The notes under the pieces are model-generated. The model ran no database searches, was not told where the DNA came from, and saw nothing but the letters and a program-made list of their open reading frames with translations. Positions 54,511-64,000 of a stretch of DNA of 64,000 nucleotides are shown here, piece after piece. This DNA is from Phycisphaerae bacterium (GTDB taxonomy: Bacteria; Planctomycetota; Phycisphaerae; Phycisphaerales; Phycisphaeraceae), in the NCBI GenBank assembly GCA_030425705.1, contig JAUHZU010000004.1, positions 203,132 to 267,131 of the forward strand. The letters are read 5' to 3'. Each line of letters starts with the position of its first letter. Position 1 is the first letter of the stretch. The position numbers and the translations under genes were made by a program.

Positions 54511-55076
54511 TGCGCAAACGCTACGCCATCCCGGCCATCGCGGTGCTGCTGCTCGCGGCCACCAGCGCCATCGCGCTCGCGTCGGGCCACGCGGGCCGTG
54601 ATGCGCGGAACGCCACCGCCGCGGCCCCCGTCAAGCAGGCCGAGCGGGCGGTCGAAGCGGCCCCGGCCGTGCGCTTCGCGACGATCACCGTCACGATCGA
54701 CCCGAAGGGCGTTCCGCTCGCGGCCTACCAGTTCGAGGTCACCGCCGGGCACGCCTTCACCGTCGTCGGCCTGGACCACGCCGGTCATCCGGCGTTTGCC
54801 GACCCGCCGCGCTACGACCGCGCCGCCGCGGCCGACGGCACCGACCGGCTGATCGTCGCCGACTACTCGACCCGGCCCGCGGGGCAGCTCGTCGCCAAGC
54901 CCCAGCGCGTCGCGGTCATCCACGCCGCCTTCACCCTCGACGCGGGCGACGACGCCGGGCAGCTCACTGACAGCATCGCGCTCACCCTCACCGCCGCGGC
55001 CGACCCGGCGGGCAACCGCATCGACGCCGACATCACCTACGACCTCCACCTCGCGGAAAGGCCGGGACAAGAATGA
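54510..55076 (+). CDS. Hypothetical secreted protein
   Basis: A 188-residue protein with signal peptide (MRKRYAIPAIAVLLLAATSA, cut near ALASG). The mature part appears beta-rich: VRFATITVTIDPKGVPLAAY, QFEVTAGHAFTVVGLDHAGH, RLIVADYSTRPAGQLVAKPQ and VAVIHAAFTLDAGDDAG, ending ITYDLHLAERPGQE. The pattern (early beta-strand with ITVTIDP and PLAAYQFEV) is reminiscent of cohesin-type beta-sandwiches, which would suit the adjacent dockerin, but this is only a resemblance. It overlaps both neighbours (1 nt and 4 nt). Confidence 0.7.
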   Translation: MRKRYAIPAIAVLLLAATSAIALASGHAGRDARNATAAAPVKQAERAVEAAPAVRFATITVTIDPKGVPLAAYQFEVTAGHAFTVVGLDHAGHPAFADPPRYDRAAAADGTDRLIVADYSTRPAGQLVAKPQRVAVIHAAFTLDAGDDAGQLTDSIALTLTAAADPAGNRIDADITYDLHLAERPGQE

Positions 55077-57325
55077 AGATCACGCGCAAACGATTGATGA
55101 CACGGGCTGGACTACTCGTACTGTGTGTGACCGGATTGTTCGTGGTCGCTTGCCATCAAACCGATTATTGGATGGACCCCAGCGCAGTTGGAACTTACGA
55201 GGCAGTCCCCGGATCACATGCTGGGCGTGATCAACCATACGCAACGGACGGACTGCCTGACGATGGGTCGGCGTGGAGGCCCCTTGAGGTACAGAACAAC
55301 GCCCCCCTCGCCCTCGCGCAGCCCGGCGAGGACATCTGGGTCATCGTCAAGCCCCCCGCCCGTGACGCCGGGGCCGACGCCGGAGCGGAAGACGACGCGC
55401 CCGGCAGCGGCGCGATGGTCGCCCGCGTCCAGCGCGACGCCGCAGCACCCGACGCGGCGCAGCCGCGCGAGCCGCGTGACGAGGCGCAGCCGGACGCCGG
55501 CCTGGTCCCCCTGCCGCTGAAGCACACGAGCGTGGACGCCTCCGTCGCCGGGTACATCGCGTCGGTCCACGTGACCCAGCAGTTCCACAACCCCTTCGCC
55601 GAGAAGATCGAGGCGGTGTACCAGTTCCCGCTGCCGCAGGACGCGGCGGTGAGCGCGTTTGTGATGACCGTCGGCCCGCCGGACGACCCCCGCCGGATCC
55701 GCGGCATCGTGCGTGAGAAGGAGGAGGCCGAGGCGCTGTACCAGGCCGCCCGCGCCCAGGGGTTCAACGCGTCGCTGCTGACGCAGGTCCGCCCGAACAT
55801 CTTCGAGCAGAAGGTCGCCAACATCGAGCCGGGCCAGCAGATCGACATCGACATCACCTACTTCAACACGCTCAGCTACGCCGACGGGTGGTACACGTTC
55901 GTCTTCCCGATGGTGGTGGGCCCGCGCTTCAACCCGCCGTACAGCGACGACCCCGTGACCGCCGTGCCGCGCGGTAGCGCGCCGTCGGGGCGCGGAACGG
56001 ACATCGCCTACCTCCGGCCCGACGAGCGGAGCGGGCACGACATCGCGCTGTCGCTGCACATCGACGCCGGCGTGTCGATCGAGGAGGCCCGCTGCCTGAC
56101 ACACGTCGTCGCCGCCGAGTCGCCGGAGGACCACGTGCTGCAGGTGCAGCTCGCCCAGGGCGACCGCATCCCCAACAAGGACTTCGTGTTCGCGTTCAAG
56201 GTCGCCGGCGACCGGATGAAGTCCGGCCTGGTCACGCACACCGGGGCCGACGGCCAGGGCTACTTCACCTTCATGCTCTACCCCCCCGCCGGGCTGGACG
56301 CGCTGCAGCGTCAGCCGATGGAGATGGTCTTCGTGCTCGACTGCTCCGGGTCGATGCGCGGTGAGCCGATGAACCAGGCCAAGACCGCGATCCGCCGGGC
56401 GCTCCGCCACCTCGGGCCCGACGACACCTTCCAGGTGATCCGGTTCTCCAACGACGCCTCAACCCTGGGCGACCGCCCGCTTCCCGCGACGCCGCGCAAC
56501 ATCGACCGCGGGCTCCGCTACGTCAACAACCTCGAGGGCAGCGGCGGGACGATGATGATCGAGGGGATCAAGGCCGCGCTCGACTTCCCGCACGACCGGT
56601 CCCGCTTCCGCGTCGTCACTTTCCTCACCGACGGGTACATCGGCAACGAGGCGGACATCCTCCGCGCGATCCACGCCCGGCTGGGCGACGCCCGCATCTT
56701 CAGCTTCGGCGTCGGGTCGTCGGTCAACCGCTTCCTCATGGAACGCATGGCCAAGGCCGGCCGGGGCGCCGCGGCGTACCTGCTGCCCGGCGACAGCGCC
56801 AACGACGTCATGGACCTGTACTTTGAGCGCATCAGCCACCCCGCGATGACCGACGTGCGGATCGACTTCGGCGACATGCGGGTGCGGGAGGTCTACCCCA
56901 GCCGGACGCCCGACCTGCTCGTCGGCCGGCCGGTCATCCTCACCGGGCGCTTCGCGGGGGACCCGGGCACGGTCCGCGTCACCGGCCGGGCGGGGAGCCA
57001 CGACCTGGCGGTGACCTTTGATGCCGCCGAAGGCGCCGCGACCCACGAAGCGCTCGCGCAGGTCTGGGCCCGGCGGAAGATCGCCGACCTGATGGACCGC
57101 ATGGCCTACGCCGAGCACCAGCACCCCGACGAACAGCGGGCGCTCCGACAGGCCGTGACCGAGACGGCGCTGGGCTACCAGCTCATGAGCCGGTACACCG
57201 CCTTCCTCGCGGTCGACGCGTCGCGCATCACCGAGGGCGACCACGGCACCACGGTGACCCAGCCCCTGCCGATGCCCGAGGGCGTCCGCTACGACACGAC
57301 GGTCGGCGGGGACACGGAGGAGTAG
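55073..57325 (+). CDS. VIT and von Willebrand type A domain lipoprotein
   Basis: A 750-residue lipoprotein (lipobox GLFVVAC, about residue 27). After an Asp/Pro/Ala-rich linker comes a VIT domain (about 150-290: VDASVAGYIASVHVTQQFHN, EKIEAVYQFPLPQDAAVSAF, VREKEEAEALYQAARAQGFN). A VWA domain follows (about 415-600) with the MIDAS motif FVLDCSGSMRGEPM and TFLTDGYIGNE. The C-terminus has YLLPGDSANDVMDLYFERIS and ALGYQLMSRYTAFLAVD. Such proteins resemble inter-alpha-trypsin inhibitor heavy chains and sortase-target proteins. It overlaps the previous gene by 4 nt (ATGA). Codon GC is lower in the first 200 nt. Confidence 0.88.
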   Translation: MKITRKRLMTRAGLLVLCVTGLFVVACHQTDYWMDPSAVGTYEAVPGSHAGRDQPYATDGLPDDGSAWRPLEVQNNAPLALAQPGEDIWVIVKPPARDAGADAGAEDDAPGSGAMVARVQRDAAAPDAAQPREPRDEAQPDAGLVPLPLKHTSVDASVAGYIASVHVTQQFHNPFAEKIEAVYQFPLPQDAAVSAFVMTVGPPDDPRRIRGIVREKEEAEALYQAARAQGFNASLLTQVRPNIFEQKVANIEPGQQIDIDITYFNTLSYADGWYTFVFPMVVGPRFNPPYSDDPVTAVPRGSAPSGRGTDIAYLRPDERSGHDIALSLHIDAGVSIEEARCLTHVVAAESPEDHVLQVQLAQGDRIPNKDFVFAFKVAGDRMKSGLVTHTGADGQGYFTFMLYPPAGLDALQRQPMEMVFVLDCSGSMRGEPMNQAKTAIRRALRHLGPDDTFQVIRFSNDASTLGDRPLPATPRNIDRGLRYVNNLEGSGGTMMIEGIKAALDFPHDRSRFRVVTFLTDGYIGNEADILRAIHARLGDARIFSFGVGSSVNRFLMERMAKAGRGAAAYLLPGDSANDVMDLYFERISHPAMTDVRIDFGDMRVREVYPSRTPDLLVGRPVILTGRFAGDPGTVRVTGRAGSHDLAVTFDAAEGAATHEALAQVWARRKIADLMDRMAYAEHQHPDEQRALRQAVTETALGYQLMSRYTAFLAVDASRITEGDHGTTVTQPLPMPEGVRYDTTVGGDTEE

Positions 57326-57359
57326 GCACCGCACACGCAGGCAAGACCAAACTCACGCC

Positions 57360-57392
57360 ACAGGCGGGCCATGGTGCCCGCCTGTTTTTCTT
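57360..57392 (+). terminator. Rho-independent terminator of the VIT/VWA operon
   Basis: Stem ACAGGCGGGC-CATGGT-GCCCGCCTGT followed by TTTTCTTC, 35 nt after the stop. Confidence 0.85.
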
Positions 57393-57490
57393 CACGCCGT
57401 CGCGCGCTTTCCTGCAACCCGCATGAACCCCGACACGGCGCAGCGCACTACACCCACGACACCTCCACCGCCCCACCCAAGGAGACCGCC

Positions 57491-58675
57491 ATGGTGAAGA
57501 CCTCGCTGCGCGATCGTTGTGCCGTCCCTACGCTTGTTGTAGCCCTTGTTTTTACCATTTCGGCTGGACTAAGCGCGTGTAGCTCTGTGCCAGCACAGAG
57601 CATTTCCTCAATGCAAACCCAATCGTTACCCAACGCTACCTTGCAGGCGTCGCGGGGAGAGCGAGTTACGGATAGCAATACTGCTTTATCCGAAACGGCC
57701 GAACCCACTGCTTACCGACCACAGATCGTCTACACCGCGCAGCTGGGTATTCAGGCGGACAACATTAACCAGTCGCAGAACCTCATCGAGCAGACAACGG
57801 TCGAACTGGGCGGTTACATCGGGAGTTCCAGCAACGGTCGTGTCGTAGCTCGCGTGCCCGCCGAGAGGTTTGAAGATGCGCTCCAGGCATTCGGCCAATT
57901 CGGCGAAGTCACGGACCGGCGTGTGTCGGCAGAGGATGTAACCGACCGGGTCGTTGACCTGGAGTCTCGGCTCAAGAACAGCGAGGCGATGCGCGATCGG
58001 CTGGTGGCGATGATCGATCGGGCCGAGGATATGGAAGCAGCGCTGAAGATCGAGCAGGAACTGCATCGGGTGATGGAGCAGATCGAGTTGATCGAGGGTC
58101 GGCTCCGGCTGGCTCGGCAGCAGATCGCTTATGCGACGATCACGGTCACGCTTACGCCAACACCCGAGGAAGAACGGATCAAGCCGGCGATCCCGATTGT
58201 GTGGGTCCGGGAGCTAGGCGGTGTCCTGGAGCAGCGGCAAGCCATCGACGTGACCGCTCCGACCCGGCTGCGGGACGGGGTACGCATCGAGCTCCCCGAG
58301 TCGTTTATCCGCTACTACCAGATGCAGTACATCACGCATGCCATCGACGCGGAAGGGGTACGGGTCCGCGTACGCCGACACCAGAACTTCGACGAGGGCC
58401 GGCTCGCGTTCTGGTCGGAACTGATCGCGCGTTCGCTCCGTGAGCACGCCGGCCTCACTTTAGACGAGCGAACACCGGTCTCGCTGTACCGCAACCACAC
58501 CGGGAGCCAGGTCACCGGGAGCAGGCGCATCGGTGGGGAGGATGTCCGCTATCTGATTGTTGTTGCGGTAACCGACGACCACGTCTACACGTTCGAGGCC
58601 TGGGGTGAGTCTGACGCGTTCGGGCGGGTTGAGCCGGCGCTTCGCACCTCGCTTGGCACGATGCGTATCGATTGA
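57491..58675 (+). CDS. DUF4349 domain lipoprotein
   Basis: A 394-residue protein with lipobox LSACSS (about residue 30) and a Ser/Thr-rich linker. The DUF4349 domain follows: VYTAQLGIQADNINQSQNLI, GGYIGSSSNGRVVARVPAER, FGEVTDRRVSAEDVTDRVVD and LESRLKNSEAMRDRL, then a coiled-coil-like region DMEAALKIEQELHRVMEQIE. A separate C-terminal region (RLRDGVRIELPESFIRYYQM to the end) is probably a second soluble domain. DUF4349 proteins usually carry a C-terminal membrane helix, which is not seen here. AAGGAG lies before the ATG. The first 230 nt are notably AT-rich. Confidence 0.85.
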   Translation: MVKTSLRDRCAVPTLVVALVFTISAGLSACSSVPAQSISSMQTQSLPNATLQASRGERVTDSNTALSETAEPTAYRPQIVYTAQLGIQADNINQSQNLIEQTTVELGGYIGSSSNGRVVARVPAERFEDALQAFGQFGEVTDRRVSAEDVTDRVVDLESRLKNSEAMRDRLVAMIDRAEDMEAALKIEQELHRVMEQIELIEGRLRLARQQIAYATITVTLTPTPEEERIKPAIPIVWVRELGGVLEQRQAIDVTAPTRLRDGVRIELPESFIRYYQMQYITHAIDAEGVRVRVRRHQNFDEGRLAFWSELIARSLREHAGLTLDERTPVSLYRNHTGSQVTGSRRIGGEDVRYLIVVAVTDDHVYTFEAWGESDAFGRVEPALRTSLGTMRID

Positions 58676-58710
58676 ACCGACTCGCCAGATTGGCGGTCCT
58701 TGTCTCGGGC

Positions 58711-58716
58711 TACAAT
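58711..58716 (+). promoter_or_regulatory. Candidate -10 box of the FGE-like gene (leaderless)
   Basis: TACAAT ends 6 nt before the ATG at 58723. Confidence 0.5.
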
Positions 58717-58722
58717 GCCCGG

Positions 58723-59820
58723 ATGCGTTGTCTGCCTGTCATTGTGGTGCTGCTGACCGTGTGGGGGCTGGGCCCGTTGGTGGGCTGTGGGTCGGGGGGT
58801 GGCGCGGCACGCGCGGGTGGCGGCACGGCCGGTGAACCGGTGTCGGCCGGGGGGGCGGGCGGGGCCGGCGCGGCACCGGCGACCGAGGGGATGGTGTGGG
58901 TGCCGGCCGGGACGTTTGTGATGGGGACCAACGACGGGCACTGGAACGCGTCGCCGGCCCACGCGGTGCGGATGGACGGGTTCTGGATCGATGCGCACGA
59001 GGTCACCAACGCGCAGTTCGCGGCGTTCGTCGAGGCGACGGGATACGTGACGGTCGCGGAGAAGCCGATCGACCCCGCCGACTTCCCTCCGGATGTCCGG
59101 GCACACATGCCGCCGGACGTCCTCCCCGCGTCGTCGATGGTCTTCACCCCGACCAACGGCCCGGTGCGCCTGGACAACGAGGCGCAGTGGTGGCGGCTGG
59201 TGGAGGGCGCGGATTGGCGTCACCCCGAGGGGCCGGGCAGCTCGATCGAGGGGCGGATGGACCACCCGGTGGTGCACGTGTGCTGGGCCGACGCGAAGGC
59301 GTACGCCGACTGGGCGGGCAAGTCGCTGCCGACCGAGGCGCAGTGGGAGTACGCGGCGCGGGGCGGGCTGTCGGGCGTGACGTATGTCTGGGGCGACGAG
59401 AAGCTGCCCGATGGCGAGTGGATGGCGAACATCTGGCAGGGCGACTTCCCGGTGACGAACACGCTGGACGACGGCTACCTGACGACCGCGCCGGTCGGGT
59501 CGTTCCCGGCCAACGGTTACGGGCTGTACGACATGTCGGGCAACGTGTGGGAGTGGTGCGCCGACTACTACAGCGACCGCTACTACGCCCGATCCCCCGA
59601 CGCGAACCCGCCGGGCCCGGCACGGTACGAGGACCACGGCCCGCGGGCCGGCGAGGGCATGCCCATGCGGATCATCCGCGGCGGGTCGTTCCTCTGCTCG
59701 GACGTCTACTGCATGGGCTACCACCCCACCGCACGGATGTACACGACCGAAGACTCGGCCACGAACCACACGGGTTTCCGGTGTGTGAGTGATGCGCCCG
59801 CGCCGCCGGACGGTGAATAG
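58723..59820 (+). CDS. Formylglycine-generating enzyme-like lipoprotein
   Basis: A 365-residue exported protein with lipobox LVGCGSG (about residue 22) and a Gly/Ala-rich linker. The FGE-sulfatase domain follows: MVWVPAGTFVMGTNDGHWNA, FWIDAHEVTNAQFAAFVEAT, HPVVHVCWADAKAYADWAGK, LPTEAQWEYAARGG, YGLYDMSGNVWEWCADYYSD and RIIRGGSFLCSDVYCMGYHP. The last contains the two Cys (CSDVYC, about 325-330) used by true FGE to oxidise Cys to formylglycine in sulfatases. No sulfatase is adjacent. A TTG frame from 58672 is possible, but the ATG with a -10 box is preferred. Confidence 0.9.
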   Translation: MRCLPVIVVLLTVWGLGPLVGCGSGGGAARAGGGTAGEPVSAGGAGGAGAAPATEGMVWVPAGTFVMGTNDGHWNASPAHAVRMDGFWIDAHEVTNAQFAAFVEATGYVTVAEKPIDPADFPPDVRAHMPPDVLPASSMVFTPTNGPVRLDNEAQWWRLVEGADWRHPEGPGSSIEGRMDHPVVHVCWADAKAYADWAGKSLPTEAQWEYAARGGLSGVTYVWGDEKLPDGEWMANIWQGDFPVTNTLDDGYLTTAPVGSFPANGYGLYDMSGNVWEWCADYYSDRYYARSPDANPPGPARYEDHGPRAGEGMPMRIIRGGSFLCSDVYCMGYHPTARMYTTEDSATNHTGFRCVSDAPAPPDGE

Positions 59821-59883
59821 GCCGTCGCGCGCGGCCTCGACCCGACGCTTCGCGGGCTCGGCGTCGGCGTGAGAGATCACGGT

Positions 59884-59926
59884 GCCCGACCCCGAGACCT
59901 AAGACCCGGAACCCCAGGCCCGAACC
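59884..59926 (+). repeat. Heptamer array upstream of the RNase HII-like gene
   Basis: Units GCCCGAC, CCCGAGA, CCTAAGA, CCCGGAA, CCCCAGG and CCCGAAC in 7-nt phase, ending 1-2 nt before the ATG at 59928. Confidence 0.85.
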
Positions 59927-59927
59927 G

Positions 59928-60944
59928 ATGTACATCTACGCCGGCATCGACGAGGCGGGCTATGGGCCGATGTACGGGCCGATGGTCGTCGCGTGCTGGG
60001 TGCTGAAGGTGCCGGCCCTGGCGCACAACGCCCCACCGCCGCAGCTCTGGCAGCGCTTGTCCAAGGCGGTCTGCCGCCGGCTGCAGGGGCGCAAGGGCCG
60101 TATCGCGGTCAACGACTCGAAGAAGCTGACGACCAAGGCCGCGGGCATCAAGCACCTGGAGACGGGCGTGCTCGCGTTCGCCGGGCTCGGCGGGTTCGAG
60201 CCGGGCGACCTGTCCGCCTGGCTGGACGGCGTCGGCGAGCGGCGGCACCACGCCGGCGCCGCGCACCCGCTCGACGCGTTGCCCTGGTACGCCCCGTCGG
60301 GCGGTGCGCCCTGGCCGACGCTGCCCCACGCGAACACGCCCGACGAGATCGCCATCGCCCGCGCGATGCTGGCCAGCACGTGCGGCCGGATCGGCGTCGC
60401 GTCCGCCGGCTGCCGGGCACGCCTCTTCTTCGAGGACGAGCTGAACGCCCGCCTCGCCGTCACGCACTCCAAGGCCGCCGTCAGCTTCATGGCCGTCGCC
60501 GGGCACCTGGTCGAGCTGTTCGATCGCTACGGCCACGAGCACCCGCACGTCTCGGTCGACCGGCAGTCCGGCCGAACACGCTACCGCGAGCCCCTGGCGC
60601 AGGCCTTCGCCGACCCGGCCGGCGGGGGCGGCGCGTCGGTCGATGTCCTCGGCGAGACCGACGCGTACAGCGCCTACCGCGTCCACGCCGGCGAACGCAC
60701 CATGACCGTCACCTTCCAGACCCAGGCCGAGGAACAGCACATGCCCACGGCCCTGGCGTCGATGGCGGCCAAGTACACCCGCGAACTGATGATGGAGCGG
60801 TTCAACGCCTACTTCGCCCAGGTCGCCCCGGGCGTCAAACCGACCGCGGGCTACGGCACAGACGCGAACCGCTGGCGCGATGACATCCTCCCCCACCTCG
60901 CCCAAGCGGGCATCGACCACGCCCGCCTGCGGCGTCGGGCGTGA
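59928..60944 (+). CDS. Ribonuclease HII-like protein, enlarged
   Basis: A 338-residue protein related to RNase HII, which cuts RNA in RNA-DNA hybrids. The N-terminal active-site block GIDEAGYGPMYGPMVVACWV carries the D-E pair (Tyr replaces Arg of DEAGRGP). VNDSKKLT matches the conserved DSK motif. PHVSVDRQSGR and SMAAKYTRELMMERFNAYFA match the later catalytic Asp and the AAKYxR helix. The C-terminal AGYGTDANRWRDDIL is also family-like. It is about 130 residues longer than usual because of inserts (about 95-145 and 205-240). It may be a divergent RNase H2 or a planctomycete-specific relative. Confidence 0.78.
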   Translation: MYIYAGIDEAGYGPMYGPMVVACWVLKVPALAHNAPPPQLWQRLSKAVCRRLQGRKGRIAVNDSKKLTTKAAGIKHLETGVLAFAGLGGFEPGDLSAWLDGVGERRHHAGAAHPLDALPWYAPSGGAPWPTLPHANTPDEIAIARAMLASTCGRIGVASAGCRARLFFEDELNARLAVTHSKAAVSFMAVAGHLVELFDRYGHEHPHVSVDRQSGRTRYREPLAQAFADPAGGGGASVDVLGETDAYSAYRVHAGERTMTVTFQTQAEEQHMPTALASMAAKYTRELMMERFNAYFAQVAPGVKPTAGYGTDANRWRDDILPHLAQAGIDHARLRRRA

Positions 60945-61835
60945 GCCGGTGTTATGTCATCGCGCCTATAATTTCCATAAATAGCTTCTTAATTTTGCTT
61001 TATGGCAATTTTTAGCCTCCATGGTTTGCGTTCTGCGAGCGCGACGCGAGCGCACCATGAGCGCGTCCGCCCAGATTGACACGCTGAACCATGTTTTCCA
61101 CAGCCCGAAAGACAGCCAACTAGACACCGGCCCGGCTCATAAACTCCCGAATCAGCAGGGGCTAAGCGAGTCCTGCGGATTCCGAATAATCTACTCAAGT
61201 GAGGTCATTGACCCATCCGACTACCCTACATATAGTGGTCTCCCGCCTGACAGCCACCCAATCTGGTGGGTTTTCAGGAGGGACGCAGTACTCTTTAGTG
61301 GATGGACCCGACAACCCAGACCGGCCCAGACGCCCGTAACACCGGGTGCAGCGGTCGCTTGCGGCATGCAAGGGGTTGACAGGGTCCAAACAAATCCCTA
61401 AAACTGCGCCGACCGCCGCCGGACACGGTGCCCGGCGGGATCGCTTCAGCCAGGGCCTACCGGCCCCGAGGTCACGCGGCATGGACTGCCCAACGACAAG
61501 CCAACACCAGGCCCCCCTCCGCCGGACGCAACGGACGCGGCCCGACGGCGGCGAACGCCCGCACCTGCGGGGCTGTTGCCGCGGGGCACGGTGTGGCGTG
61601 AGCAAACGACTCGACTAGCCACACCCTCTTGCCCCGCGGACCGGGGCAACCGCAGCGTCGGCCCCGATAGCGTTCGGGCGGCGGCGACGCGTGTGACTGA
61701 CATCCCAGACCCCTGATCCCACGGCCGAGGGCGGAGACCTCAGCCCCAGCGCGATCCCTCTGCTCGGACCGCACCCGACCCGCCCCCCGCGACACGAACC
61801 ATCCGATCCCTTCATACCCGACGGAGCATCCTTCC
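60945..61835. other. Region without a convincing gene, AT-rich at its left end (891 bp)
   Basis: The first 80 nt are AT-rich (TATAATTTCC near 60968), then composition rises. A plus-strand frame at 61021-61401 (126 aa, Pro/Ser-rich) and minus-strand frames at 60989-61198 and 61195-61605 are open. None shows a recognisable domain, a good start or a consistent codon pattern. A remnant of a decayed or transferred gene is possible. The last part (about 61620-61835) is ordinary GC-rich leader DNA before nrdA. Confidence 0.5.

Positions 61836-64000
<2,165 letters not shown>

Noticed and set aside
61021..61401. 126-residue plus-strand frame
   Set aside because: No domain, no good ribosome binding site, and a composition break in the middle. 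Not listed as a gene.

Overview
The window is a very GC-rich bacterial chromosome segment that is gene-dense on both strands. It is probably from the Planctomycetota, most likely class Phycisphaerae. That is an inference from several traits seen together: an alternative complex III/caa3 oxidase operon, pseudopilins ending in H-X-DG-like motifs, ECF sigma factors paired with unusual anti-sigma proteins, TadE/TadG-like proteins, and many short-period intergenic repeats. No phage, IS element, CRISPR array or rRNA was found. The only RNA gene recognised is tRNA-Gln(CTG).

Layout. 1-10.7 kb: lysA (3' part), ruvB, membrane and hypothetical genes, an ECF sigma/anti-sigma pair, a fused aroD-aroE gene, an aldo/keto reductase, a YraN-like nuclease and a SurA/PpiC-like lipoprotein. 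10.9-15.7 kb: a heavy-metal P1B ATPase, a pseudopilin and a Tat/lipoprotein sugar-phosphate-isomerase-like protein. 15.8-17.9 kb: a low-GC island of four small unrecognised genes bounded by REP-like palindromes and direct repeats. 18.2-20.2 kb: a DUF4056 lipoprotein and a membrane protein. 20.5-37.1 kb: a continuous respiratory operon, actABCDEF, a small His-rich membrane protein, SCO1, coxB, coxA, coxC, coxD and a second subunit-III-like gene. It should pass electrons from quinol through alternative complex III to a caa3-type oxidase. 37.2-41.0 kb: three TadE/TadG-like proteins on the minus strand. 41.1-48.7 kb: a DUF4190 protein, a PNGase F-like deglycosylase, tRNA-Gln, rpe, an AIM24 protein, a GT9 glycosyltransferase, a phosphoesterase, a pseudopilin-like protein and a STAS protein. 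48.9-53.1 kb: ygfZ, pgk, a zinc-ribbon membrane protein and an outer-membrane barrel. 53.2-59.8 kb: ECF sigma, a membrane dockerin protein, a secreted protein and a VIT/VWA lipoprotein in a tight cluster, then a DUF4349 lipoprotein and an FGE-like lipoprotein. 59.9-64 kb: an RNase HII-like protein, about 0.9 kb without a convincing gene, and the 5' part of nrdA.

Three non-coding patterns stand out. (1) At least seven arrays of a 7-nt unit (about ARACCCN, C-rich on the sense strand) lie against start codons, and two related arrays lie inside coding sequence. (2) Other short-period inverted repeats (8-nt, 9-nt and AATGNCC 7-nt units, plus a 27-bp palindrome) sit at gene ends or in frame inside ruvB and aroDE. 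(3) Nine genes have a TANNNT box ending exactly 6-7 nt before the start codon, which suggests leaderless transcription. Within the respiratory operon, most membrane or tail-bearing subunits also carry His/Asp-rich tails or loops.

Limits: all names rest on motifs read by eye. No database search, structure prediction or covariance search was run.
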